Assembly: GCA_948330435.1 (NCBI GenBank)
Contig: CAOJBY010000001.1
Location: forward strand, 62,001-126,000
DNA length: 64,000 nt
DNA from: an uncultured Lachnoclostridium sp.
Lineage (GTDB): Bacteria > Bacillota > Clostridia > Lachnospirales > Lachnospiraceae
Direction of reading: 5' to 3'
Both the position numbers and the translations under genes were made by a program. How positions within the stretch are numbered: the stretch's first letter is position 1; each line of letters begins with the position of its first letter. The notes below the pieces were generated by a model. The model saw only the letters and a list, made by a program, of their open reading frames with translations, had not been told where the DNA came from and made no database searches. Of this stretch, positions 54,530 through 62,879 are shown piece after piece.

Positions 54530-55285
54530 CTATAATGCAAGATCCGTATTTTCTTCTATCATCTCTCGGATTCTCAGGAATTCAGGATCCACATAATCAC
54601 GAGGCCTTGGTAAACTTAGTTCATAAATTTCTTTTACACTAGCCGGACATTCGCTGAGAAGAATAATTCTGTCTCCCAAATAAACTGCTTCTTCAATGTT
54701 ATTCGTAACAAATATAACGGTTCTCTTTTCCTTTTCCCAGATGCGCAAAACCTCATCTTCCATCTGGTAACGCGTCTGTGCATCCAGTGCACCAAAAGGC
54801 TCATCCATCAGTAAAATCTGAGGATCACTGCAGTATGCCCTCGCAATTCCAACTCTCTGCTTCATTCCTCCGGAAAGCTGTCTGGGATAAGAGTTTTCAA
54901 AACCATGAAGCCCCACTAAATCAATTAGATACTGGGCCCTCTTTCTTCGTTCTTTCTTATCTACTCCCTTGAGTTGTAACGCAAACTCTACATTCTGCAC
55001 GACCGTTTTCCACGGAAATACGGCTGTTTTCTGGAATACAAAGCCCACCTCCGCCTCTTTTTCCTCCGCAAATTTTACCGTTCCTGCGGTGGGCATTTCC
55101 AGACCGCTGATCATATTCAGCAACACGCTTTTTCCACATTGTCCCGGTCCCAAAATAACTAAAAACTCATTTTCATAAACATCCAGAGAAATGTTGTTTA
55201 CCGCTTCAAAAACCTCTTTTCTTGTATAAAAGGACTTAGAAATATTTTTTAATGTTAATTTTATCCGTTTTTTGTTGCTGTCCAA
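54530..55285 (-). CDS. NitT/TauT-type ABC importer ATPase (canonical signature, no switch His)
   Basis: A 251-aa ATPase with Walker A GPGQCGKS (46-53, then V rather than T), Q-loop FVFQKTAVFPW, canonical signature LSGGMKQR (137-144) and Walker B ILLMDEPFGALD. The switch His is replaced by N195 (FVTNNIEEA). I chose the TTG at 55285, eight bases after AGGAGG; the gene overlaps the end of the permease gene by 25 bp. A GTG two codons upstream is possible. Confidence 0.9.
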   Translation of the reverse strand: MDSNKKRIKLTLKNISKSFYTRKEVFEAVNNISLDVYENEFLVILGPGQCGKSVLLNMISGLEMPTAGTVKFAEEKEAEVGFVFQKTAVFPWKTVVQNVEFALQLKGVDKKERRKRAQYLIDLVGLHGFENSYPRQLSGGMKQRVGIARAYCSDPQILLMDEPFGALDAQTRYQMEDEVLRIWEKEKRTVIFVTNNIEEAVYLGDRIILLSECPASVKEIYELSLPRPRDYVDPEFLRIREMIEENTDLAL

Positions 55286-56040
55286 GGACACAGCCTCCTT
55301 TCTGTTAAAGAAAAGATGTAGCTGAGAATAGCACCTACCACGCCGATCAAAATCATTCCGCACAGCACCAGTGCCACATCATAGCTTTCATTTCCTCGTG
55401 TAATCAAGAATCCAAGTCCCGATTTACTTGCAATCATTTCTGCCGCAACCACCACCATCCAGCTGCTGCTCAGAGCAATCTTAAGACCTGCCATAATCGC
55501 AGGCATAGCCGCAGGAAATACCACATGATAAAGCATCTGCCATGTATTCGCCTTATAAATCCTGCCTACATTCAGATACATTTGATCCACCATACTTACC
55601 CCTGCCATGGTGTTCAGTACAATCGGGAAAAAAGCTCCAAGAAATACCAGAAGTACCTTGGAAAACTCTCCTACGCCAAACCACAAAATCACCAATGGAA
55701 TCCATGCAATAGGAGGAATGGGACGAAGCGATACAAAAATCGGATTTACAATAGCTCTTACTTTTTTGCTCCATCCCATGACAAGCCCCAAACCAATACC
55801 CAATATCGTAGATACCACCATAGCCTGAATAACACGCCAGAGACTTGCCCAGATATGTCCTGTCACCGTAGTTTTGCTAATAGGCTTCTCAATCATTTTC
55901 ATAAAACGCTCCCAAGTTGCTTGTGGAGTCGGAAAGAAATCTGGTCTGCTGTTAGATACGACTACCCACAAAACGATCAATATAATCAAAGATATGGCTG
56001 TTAATGCCATGTCCTTTATTTTCGCTTTTTTCTCCATCAT
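55261..56040 (-). CDS. NitT/TauT-type ABC importer permease 2
   Basis: A 259-aa inner-membrane subunit with about six helices. It has the family segment PIPPIAWIPLVILWFGVGEFSK and an EAA-like loop near GRIYKANTWQMLYHVVFPAA. Its ATG overlaps the TGA of permease 1 (ATGA). It resembles SsuC/TauC, but two different permeases here suggest a heterodimer. Confidence 0.92.
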   Translation of the reverse strand: MMEKKAKIKDMALTAISLIILIVLWVVVSNSRPDFFPTPQATWERFMKMIEKPISKTTVTGHIWASLWRVIQAMVVSTILGIGLGLVMGWSKKVRAIVNPIFVSLRPIPPIAWIPLVILWFGVGEFSKVLLVFLGAFFPIVLNTMAGVSMVDQMYLNVGRIYKANTWQMLYHVVFPAAMPAIMAGLKIALSSSWMVVVAAEMIASKSGLGFLITRGNESYDVALVLCGMILIGVVGAILSYIFSLTERRLCPWTATKNG

Positions 56041-56870
56041 CCACGCATCCTCCAACGAATCACTTTATTTTCCAGACTGCTCAATGCCCAAGATAAAATA
56101 GCACCTGTGATACCAATCGTAAGCATACCAACAATTATGATATCGGAACGTGCCAGTGAGCGCCCCTGCTGGATCATATAGCCAAGTCCTGCCGTTGCGG
56201 AAAGCAGTTCTGCGGCAACCAGCGTTGTCCATGCATTACCAAGTGCCACACGAATCCCTGTAAAGGCCAATGGCATGGCAGAAGGTACACAAACCGTTTT
56301 GAAAATTTTCCAACGGCTTGCTCCACAGGTCTGTGCCACATTAATCAGGACCGGATTCGTCAGTTTAACTCCCGTATAGGAATTGATAACACAGGGTACA
56401 AATGCTGCCAGAAAAATAATAAAACCTTTTGCTGTTGTTCCAATTCCAAGCCAGATAACCGATAAGGGAATCCATGCAATGGGCGGAATCGGACGAATAA
56501 TCTCAAAGATTGGGGAAACCAGCCGGTCAAAGGTTCTGTAATAACCCAGCAAAAGGCCCAACGGAACCCCAACTGCGGAAGCCGAAATATAGCCTACCAA
56601 TACCAGTTTCAAACTTGTAATAATATGTACACCCAGAACCGCCCCGTCTGGTTTGGAATCCGTCAACTTAGTAATAAACGATCGAAGTACATCTGTAGGA
56701 GCACAAATATACTTGGAATTTAGCCATTCCAGCTTTACCGCAAGTTCCCAGATAGCCAAACAAAAGACAACACTGATGAGCGAAAGCAGAAATAACTGTT
56801 TTCTTTCTCTTGCCTGTTTCTCTGTCTCAATCTGAATCGAACTTACGATCTTTTCAGAATTCTGGTTCAT
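56037..56870 (-). CDS. NitT/TauT-type ABC importer permease 1
   Basis: A 277-aa membrane subunit. About 30 cytoplasmic residues precede the first helix; the core has PIPPIAWIPLSVIWLGIGTTAK, and the coupling loop is near QTCGASRWKIFKTVCVPSAM. It is similar to but distinct from permease 2, so the membrane unit is probably a heterodimer. It lies after the SBP gene, beyond a hairpin. Confidence 0.92.
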   Translation of the reverse strand: MNQNSEKIVSSIQIETEKQARERKQLFLLSLISVVFCLAIWELAVKLEWLNSKYICAPTDVLRSFITKLTDSKPDGAVLGVHIITSLKLVLVGYISASAVGVPLGLLLGYYRTFDRLVSPIFEIIRPIPPIAWIPLSVIWLGIGTTAKGFIIFLAAFVPCVINSYTGVKLTNPVLINVAQTCGASRWKIFKTVCVPSAMPLAFTGIRVALGNAWTTLVAAELLSATAGLGYMIQQGRSLARSDIIIVGMLTIGITGAILSWALSSLENKVIRWRMRG

Positions 56871-56910
56871 AGTTTCACTCTCCTTAATTTTCTGTAAGGT
56901 TTTTGTAAGG

Positions 56911-56934
56911 GAAAGGGGCTGTCAGAACAGCCCC
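56911..56934 (-). terminator. Partial terminator after the binding-protein gene
   Basis: A perfect 8-bp stem ggggctgt/acagcccc with a U/C-rich tail (TTTCCC on the minus strand). Such hairpins often raise binding-protein yield over that of the permease genes. Confidence 0.7.
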
Positions 56935-56951
56935 CATTTTCCTCTTTTCTT

Positions 56952-58061
56952 TTAGTAATCAATTCCCAAGATAAAGCTGCCGTCTACAAAATTATTGTCT
57001 ATCATTGTTTGCTTATCTTCTTCTGTAATCTTTCCCTGAGAAATCATAAAGTCCGTGAACTCTAACAAGATTTCCTCCGCTCTGCATGAACCATTTTCAT
57101 CCTCTTCAAAATATGCCTTATTCTCCTCCAAAGTTGGGAACGGTCTAAACTCTACCTCTTTACTTGCGGAATACTCCGTAACAGAGATTCCTTCCTGCTC
57201 CTCAAAGTCAAAGAGCATAACCGCTGCTGCCTCTTTATCCTCTCTCAACCCGTCGCATCCCTTTAAATATTGCTCTAACCACTGTGCTACCACCTCAGGT
57301 CTATTCTTAACCGCTTCATCCGTAGCCACAATCAGGTTCGGAAGTTCAATATTCAGTGCATTTGCAGAAGATACCTTTACCCAGCCTTCGTCTTCCTGAG
57401 CCTGAAATACAAACGGAGACCAGAGTGCAACCACATCTGCCTCACCTGCTTTATATGCCGCAAAAGACTGTGCAACTGCCGTATCTATAATTTCCACATC
57501 ATTCTCTGTCAATCCCAGATGTTCTAAGGTTTTCAAAAGTACCATGTGAGGACCGGTTCCTGTCTGGCAGAGAATCTGAAGCCCCTTCCAGTCTTCAGCC
57601 GTTCCATAGATGCCGTTTTCATCTACCTCAGCACTTGCCAACGGACTGTCCGGACGAACATACAATTCAATGGTATCTGTATCACCTGCCGTCATACCAA
57701 TAATCTTCATATCATAACCGGATGCCCCCAATACGGCACCGCCGGTTCCTGTGGTTCCTACTTCCCATGCACCGGAAGCGATGGCCTCATTCTGTACAGG
57801 ACCGCTTGCATACATGTCAATGGTATAATCAAACATGTCATAAAGTCCATTTTCCTCTGCATAAACGCTGGGTAATGCATGGATGTAAGGATGATGGCTA
57901 ATCTTCAGCGGAATCGGATCTCCTGCTGATTCCTCACCCGTTTCTGTTTCTGCAGGTGCCGGATCTGTAGTCTCAGCCTCAGGCTTCGCAGAACATGCCA
58001 TCATAGACATTACCATTACTGATGCCAGTAAAATACCAACTAAACGTTTTGCATTTTTCAT
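56952..58061 (-). CDS. NitT/TauT-like ABC substrate-binding lipoprotein
   Basis: A 369-aa extracellular binding protein. The signal peptide ends in a lipobox before C23 (SMMAC), so the mature protein is lipid-anchored. An acidic Thr/Glu-rich linker (about 28-48) follows. The fold (KISHHPYIHALPSVYAEENG, then DEAVKNRPEVVAQWLEQYL) is that of the SsuA/TauA/NMT1 group. Members bind sulfonates, nitrate, thiamine precursors or aromatic acids; the ligand cannot be told from sequence. Confidence 0.9.
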   Translation of the reverse strand: MKNAKRLVGILLASVMVMSMMACSAKPEAETTDPAPAETETGEESAGDPIPLKISHHPYIHALPSVYAEENGLYDMFDYTIDMYASGPVQNEAIASGAWEVGTTGTGGAVLGASGYDMKIIGMTAGDTDTIELYVRPDSPLASAEVDENGIYGTAEDWKGLQILCQTGTGPHMVLLKTLEHLGLTENDVEIIDTAVAQSFAAYKAGEADVVALWSPFVFQAQEDEGWVKVSSANALNIELPNLIVATDEAVKNRPEVVAQWLEQYLKGCDGLREDKEAAAVMLFDFEEQEGISVTEYSASKEVEFRPFPTLEENKAYFEEDENGSCRAEEILLEFTDFMISQGKITEEDKQTMIDNNFVDGSFILGIDY

Positions 58062-58170
58062 TGTGTTACCTCCCTTATTGTAGTTTATATAAAATTACCT
58101 TACGGTATTTTTATTGTAATAAATACAGCTCTCCTCTTCTCTAGTAAACCTCTGGAATAATCCCTTCTCA

Positions 58171-59319
58171 TCAGGCCAGCATCATCATCGGTTCTTCCAG
58201 CACCTCCTTGATCTCTTTCAAAAGTTTTGCTGCCGCCGCCCCATCAAACACCGCATGATCAAAAGACAAGGAAAGTTCCATGCACACACGCACGCAGACT
58301 TCGTGATTCACGACTATAGCACGCTCTTTCATGCAGCCCACACCCAGAATAAAGCATTCCGGAGGATTTACAATAGGATTAAAGGATTCTATTCCATACA
58401 TCCCTACATTTGAAATAGAGAATGTGCCACCGCTCATTTCTTCTGCCAAAAGGCTTCCGTCTCTTGCTTTTTCTACCAACCCCTGAAACTCCTCAGAAAG
58501 CTGCAAGACTCCCTTTTTATCCACATTTTTCAATACCGGAACGAGCAATCCTTCCTTAGTATCCACTGCGATTCCAATATTTACCTCAGATTTTTGCAAA
58601 ACGCCCTCTTCCTTGCGAATACAATTCCATTCCGGATTTTTCCTTAATACCGCAGAACAAGCCTTGGCTAAAATCTCATTATATCCAATCCTGGCCTTTG
58701 TCTTCAGGTGCTCACGAAACGCCATCAACCGCTCACACTCCACAGTTGTAACCATGGTCACTCTGGGTTTCTGATTAGAACTTTCTGTCATTCTTCTTGC
58801 AATTACCTGGCGTTTCCTGCTAAATGGAACAAAAATATCTTCTTCCGACTGGGTTTGGAAAGCTTTCTGCTCTTCAGCACAACGAAGCACATCTGCTTTT
58901 ACAATTCGTTTCCCTTTCTCTGCAGGGTTTAATGTTTCTTCGGAAATTCCCAGCTCCTTTGCCGTCTTCTTTGCCAACGGGGAAATACGGAAATCCGTTT
59001 TTTCCATGTCCTCTACAAGATTCTCCTGTTCCGTATTCCCAGGCACTTCCTGTCCCTCATCTTCCTCTTTATATTCTTCTCCTTCATCCAGAAGAATCGC
59101 TATCCTTTCCTGACAAGAAACAATATCCCCGGGTTCTGCCAAAAGCTTATATACAACTCCTGCCTCTGTGGCAAATATATCCTGAATGGCTTTATCCGTC
59201 TCCGCACGCACCACCATCTGATCTTTTTCCACTTTGTCCCCGGGTTTTACCAGCCATTCACCGATAAGTGCTTCTTCCATATTCATACCAATCTTAGGCA
59301 AAACCAGATATTTTGGCAT
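58171..59319 (-). CDS. 2-oxoacid dehydrogenase E2 (dihydrolipoyl acyltransferase)
   Basis: A 382-aa E2 core protein. One lipoyl domain has K43 (ETDKAIQDI) for lipoylation. An acidic linker leads to the E1/E3-binding segment FRISPLAKKTAKELGI (about 109-150). The catalytic domain ends in SFDHAVFDG with H355 and D359. It most resembles the E2 of pyruvate or acetoin dehydrogenase. It follows E1beta after 12 bp. No E3 gene is present in the window. Confidence 0.9.
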   Translation of the reverse strand: MPKYLVLPKIGMNMEEALIGEWLVKPGDKVEKDQMVVRAETDKAIQDIFATEAGVVYKLLAEPGDIVSCQERIAILLDEGEEYKEEDEGQEVPGNTEQENLVEDMEKTDFRISPLAKKTAKELGISEETLNPAEKGKRIVKADVLRCAEEQKAFQTQSEEDIFVPFSRKRQVIARRMTESSNQKPRVTMVTTVECERLMAFREHLKTKARIGYNEILAKACSAVLRKNPEWNCIRKEEGVLQKSEVNIGIAVDTKEGLLVPVLKNVDKKGVLQLSEEFQGLVEKARDGSLLAEEMSGGTFSISNVGMYGIESFNPIVNPPECFILGVGCMKERAIVVNHEVCVRVCMELSLSFDHAVFDGAAAAKLLKEIKEVLEEPMMMLA

Positions 59320-59331
59320 TTCTATTCCTCC

Positions 59332-60312
59332 TTAATCATTAGACATACTCTTATGTACTGCATCCAACACATCCCGCACATCCGGAAGAACTGCCGATTC
59401 CAGCGTTGCATTATATGGGATCGGTATATTTAGTGCTCCTACACGCAAAGGAGGTGCATCCAGATAATCAAAAGCTCTTTCATTGATTTCCGCTACAATA
59501 TCACTGCCCATGCCTCCCCTCTTAGATGCCTCATGAACCACTACCACTCTTCCCGTCTTCTTAACAGAAGCAAGAACCGTATCATAATCTAACGGAAGCA
59601 ATGTTCTCAAATCAATTACTTCACAGGAAATACCCTCTTCTTTTAATTTTTCCGCCGCCTGTAAGCAAGTACGTACCATGCCTGAATATGTTATCAGCGT
59701 GATATCGCTTCCCTCCCTCGCCACCGCAGCCTTTCCGATTTCCACAAGGTAGTCATCATCAGGTACCTCACCCTTTACCGCATATGTTCTCTTATTTTCC
59801 AGAAAAATTACAGGATTATTATCACGAATAGCCGCTTTTAACAAGCCTTTGCAATCTGCCGGAGAGTAAGGTGCCACTACTTTAAGCCCCGGAACATGAT
59901 TAAACCAGGATTCCAATGACTGACTATGCTGTGCTGCCTGACCTCCGCCTGCTCCGATGGGAACGCGGATCACCAAAGGCATCTCTACCTTTCCGCCAAA
60001 CATATAACGCATTTTTGCTGCCATGTTTACAATCTGATCCATGGCAAGCGTTACCCAATCGCAAAACATAATTTCTACAATGGGACGCATCCCCGTTATA
60101 GCCGCTCCGACCCCCATACCCATAAAAGCCGGCTCTGAAATAGGGGTATCTATTACTCTGTCCAAGCCAAACCGTTCCGCAAGTCCCAGTGTGACACCAA
60201 AGGGATTTCCTTTTACACCATTATCGCACCCCATAACAAATACCTTGCAATCTCTTTCCATTTCCTCAGCAAAAGCTTCATTCAGTGCTTCTCTTACCGT
60301 CTTTATACTCAT
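59332..60312 (-). CDS. 2-oxoacid/acetoin dehydrogenase E1 beta subunit
   Basis: A 326-aa transketolase-like beta subunit with the family start TVREALNEAFAEEMERDCKV and the segment NMAAKMRYMFGGKVEMPLVI. The ATG at 60312 follows GGGGGAT, 16 bp after the E1alpha stop. Together with E1alpha it decarboxylates a 2-oxo acid (or acetoin) using thiamine diphosphate. Confidence 0.92.
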   Translation of the reverse strand: MSIKTVREALNEAFAEEMERDCKVFVMGCDNGVKGNPFGVTLGLAERFGLDRVIDTPISEPAFMGMGVGAAITGMRPIVEIMFCDWVTLAMDQIVNMAAKMRYMFGGKVEMPLVIRVPIGAGGGQAAQHSQSLESWFNHVPGLKVVAPYSPADCKGLLKAAIRDNNPVIFLENKRTYAVKGEVPDDDYLVEIGKAAVAREGSDITLITYSGMVRTCLQAAEKLKEEGISCEVIDLRTLLPLDYDTVLASVKKTGRVVVVHEASKRGGMGSDIVAEINERAFDYLDAPPLRVGALNIPIPYNATLESAVLPDVRDVLDAVHKSMSND

Positions 60313-60328
60313 GTCTTCTATCCCCCTG

Positions 60329-61384
60329 TCAGATAATAATTTCTCCCCCTGCATAGATATCCTCATAGAGCGTATCCAACGAAGGTTCATGACACTGAGA
60401 ATCCGCATACTCTATAGCCGCCTCAATATCCGCCATTGCATTTTTCCGTATCCGGTCAACCCTTTCTTCCGGTACGCCTGCGTTCAACAGAAACTCTCTC
60501 ATGCGAACCACCGGCTCAATCTCATACAGTACTGATATCTTCTCAAGCTCTTCCTTTGTTCTGTAATTCTGAGCATCACCTACATGATGCCCCAGCATTC
60601 GCATGTAACGTGCTTCTATCAACGTAGGGCCTTCTCCGGCCCGTGCTCTGTCCACTGCTTTTTTTACTGCTTTATATACTTCAAATACATTAAATCCATC
60701 CACTTGTACTCCAGGCATTCCAAATCCTTTTGCACGTTTATAAACATCATGCTCTTTTGTCACCCGCCAGTAATCTGTTCCAATCGCCCATTGATTATAT
60801 TCACAGAGGAATACCACCGGAAGATCCCAGGCTGCCGCCATATTCAAGCTCTCCGAAAATGGGCCTTGATTGCATGCTCCGTCTCCAAAAAAGCTCATAG
60901 ATACTTTCCCGTTTTTCTGGAGCTTTGCTGAAAGAGCCGCACCTGTGGCCGGGGCAATTCCGCTCCCTACAATTCCAGTTGCGCCAAGAATTCCACTATC
61001 CACATCGGCAATATGCATAGAACCGCCCTTTCCTTTGTTATATCCTTCTTCTTTTCCAAACAGTTCTGCAAACATTCTTTCCGGTTTTGCACCTCGTGCA
61101 AGTGCATGTCCATGTCCTCTATGTGTGCTTGTTATGTAATCTCCCTTTTCCAAAGCATAACAGGCTCCAACCGCAATAGCCTCTCCATAATAATACGCAT
61201 GACACATTCCTCTGATTTTATCTGCTCTCCACAAATCTTTTACTTTCATTTCAAATTCACGGATCTGACAGATACTATAAAACATATTTTCTGCATCTTC
61301 TATTGACAGGTTCTCGGGAAGCTCTTTCATCTCCGTATAACAGGGTATCAATTCTTTAATCTTATCTTCTTTTCCCCTTTCCAT
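60329..61384 (-). CDS. 2-oxoacid/acetoin dehydrogenase E1 alpha subunit
   Basis: A 351-aa thiamine-diphosphate subunit. Family sequences include YYYGEAIAVGACYALEKGDY, the GGSMHI segment and the TPP/Mg motif GDGACNQGPFSESLNMAA (about residue 165). Resemblance is to PdhA/AcoA; the pyruvate-, acetoin- or other 2-oxoacid specificity is not resolved. The ATG at 61384 follows GGAGGGG. It is the first gene of the fourteen-gene unit. Confidence 0.92.
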   Translation of the reverse strand: MERGKEDKIKELIPCYTEMKELPENLSIEDAENMFYSICQIREFEMKVKDLWRADKIRGMCHAYYYGEAIAVGACYALEKGDYITSTHRGHGHALARGAKPERMFAELFGKEEGYNKGKGGSMHIADVDSGILGATGIVGSGIAPATGAALSAKLQKNGKVSMSFFGDGACNQGPFSESLNMAAAWDLPVVFLCEYNQWAIGTDYWRVTKEHDVYKRAKGFGMPGVQVDGFNVFEVYKAVKKAVDRARAGEGPTLIEARYMRMLGHHVGDAQNYRTKEELEKISVLYEIEPVVRMREFLLNAGVPEERVDRIRKNAMADIEAAIEYADSQCHEPSLDTLYEDIYAGGEIII

Positions 61385-61480
61385 CTGCACCCCTCCAAAC
61401 TTTCCAAAATTCAAATTTATATTTTTATATTACACAACTTTTTTATCTTTTTCTACGAAATTTTTTTGGAAAACACTCGT

Positions 61481-61497
61481 GATTTTTGCACAAAATC
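61481..61497. promoter_or_regulatory. Candidate LacI-type operator in the divergent region
   Basis: gatttt-tgcac-aaaatc has perfect 6-bp arms. It lies about 50 bp before a -10-like TAATAT (61432-61427) of the E1alpha gene and about 90 bp before the lacI promoter. Confidence 0.45.
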
Positions 61498-61583
61498 TGT
61501 TTTTAATTTTGTTAAACTTGCTATTTCGTATAATTTTTACTTCTATTTTTTCCGATTTCAGTATTTTTTGTATGTTTTCCCTG

Positions 61584-61612
61584 TTGCACATTTTCATTCC
61601 ACTATGTATAAT
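61584..61612 (+). promoter_or_regulatory. Promoter of the LacI regulator
   Basis: -35 TTGCAC (61584-61589), a 17-bp spacer and perfect -10 TATAAT (61607-61612), 36 bp before the start codon. Confidence 0.8.
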
Positions 61613-61648
61613 TTTATGAAAGCACAATTTTTTGGAAAGGACTCAATC

Positions 61649-62716
61649 ATGTCTGTAAAACTGTATGAAATCGCAAATGCTGCTGGTGTCTCCATATCCA
61701 CAGTCTCCCGTGTTTTGAACAAAGATCCAAATAAGCCGGCCAGCAAAGCCACCGCAGAACGAATTATTAAAACGGCTTACAATCTGGGTTATTTTGAGCC
61801 TGCCTTCATGCCAGAGGAAGAAAAAATTCATCGGAATCTTATTTGTTTTCTGACTTCCGAATCTGATACATTTAATGATTATTTTTTCTCACAACTTCTT
61901 CTCGGCATCCAAAAAGAGGCCAGCAACCTTGGATACTCCATTACTCACACTCTATCCACTTCTGCAATTAGTTCAGAAGCTATCTGTGCCCACATACGGG
62001 ACTCCAAACCAGACGGAGTGATCCTTATGGGACGCGTTCAGAAAAAAATTATGAATTTTTTAAGTGACTGCACCGTAAATATTGTTTACGCTGGACTTAA
62101 TAAATTAGAAGTAAATATTGATCAAGTTATTTGTGACAGTTATTCCGCAATTTTACATTCTGTTAGCTATCTGGCCAAATGTGGATTTACTAAAATTGGC
62201 TACATAGGAACTATGCCCGCCGAAAAATCTCATGTGCTTAACGAGCATCGTTTTCGTGCTTTTACTGATGGACTAAAGCTGAATGATATAAAGCTCAACA
62301 TGAATTATTGCAAAAACATTGTATTAACTACGGAGCAGGCATATAATGCCGTAGTAGAATTGATACGTTCCGGAAATATACCGGAAGCTTTCTGTTGTGC
62401 CAATGACAATGTGGCTATTGGTACAATCAGTGCACTCAATGATTACCAATACCGAATTCCCGAAGATGTATCCGTTATTGGTCTGGATGATATAGAAATG
62501 GCCGGATTTATGCGTCCTCGCCTTACAACGTTTAACATGCAGACTAATGAGCTTGGTAAATTTGCCGTAAAAATCCTGGATGACAGAATCAAAAATCACC
62601 ATTCTACTCCTGTTCTCATTCAGCTTCCCAGTACACTTATTGAGCGAGACAGCTGCTTACCCAAAAATTTCTCCGCCAGCGAAAGCTGCAGATCTGCACG
62701 AACAGGAAATGGTTAA
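61649..62716 (+). CDS. LacI-family transcriptional regulator
   Basis: A 355-aa regulator. The N-terminal HTH reads VKLYEIANAAGVSISTVSRV and the hinge helix region KPASKATAERIIKTAYNLGY. A periplasmic-binding-like ligand domain follows, with the typical AFCCANDNVAIGTISALNDY and VIGLDDIEMAGFMRPRLTT. It is divergent from the E1alpha-larC cluster, so it is the best candidate regulator of that locus. Its ligand should be a substrate or intermediate of the pathway. Confidence 0.92.
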   Translation: MSVKLYEIANAAGVSISTVSRVLNKDPNKPASKATAERIIKTAYNLGYFEPAFMPEEEKIHRNLICFLTSESDTFNDYFFSQLLLGIQKEASNLGYSITHTLSTSAISSEAICAHIRDSKPDGVILMGRVQKKIMNFLSDCTVNIVYAGLNKLEVNIDQVICDSYSAILHSVSYLAKCGFTKIGYIGTMPAEKSHVLNEHRFRAFTDGLKLNDIKLNMNYCKNIVLTTEQAYNAVVELIRSGNIPEAFCCANDNVAIGTISALNDYQYRIPEDVSVIGLDDIEMAGFMRPRLTTFNMQTNELGKFAVKILDDRIKNHHSTPVLIQLPSTLIERDSCLPKNFSASESCRSARTGNG

Positions 62717-62806
62717 AGCAACACTAAGCATGCTTTCGGCACACGATGCTTTCAATAGTCGACGTGCCCTTGCACCTATTAGAAGCATGCACCGTCTGGC
62801 ACACAT

Positions 62807-62862
62807 AAAAAGAGAATGCCACCGCAAAATTCTCCCGAATTCTGTAGTGACATTCTCTTTTA
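62807..62862. terminator. Terminator between lacI and the phosphohexomutase gene
   Basis: A long imperfect stem aaaagagaatg/cattctctttt (outer arms 62807-62817 and 62851-62861) between convergent genes, with U-rich ends on both strands. Confidence 0.8.
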
Positions 62863-62879
62863 TATAATTAATTCCATTT

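Noticed and set aside
47571..61384. Taurine, isethionate or sulfolactate degradation
   Set aside because: ABC and TauE families would fit, but no Xsc, SuyAB, IslA or other sulfo-lyase was found; the E1 proteins are of PDH/acetoin type. Kept as an open option only.
61385..61648. Sigma-54 promoter for the E1/E2 operon, as in some acetoin operons
   Set aside because: No TGGCAC-N5-TTGC element and no AcoR-like activator gene nearby; a LacI gene is divergent instead.
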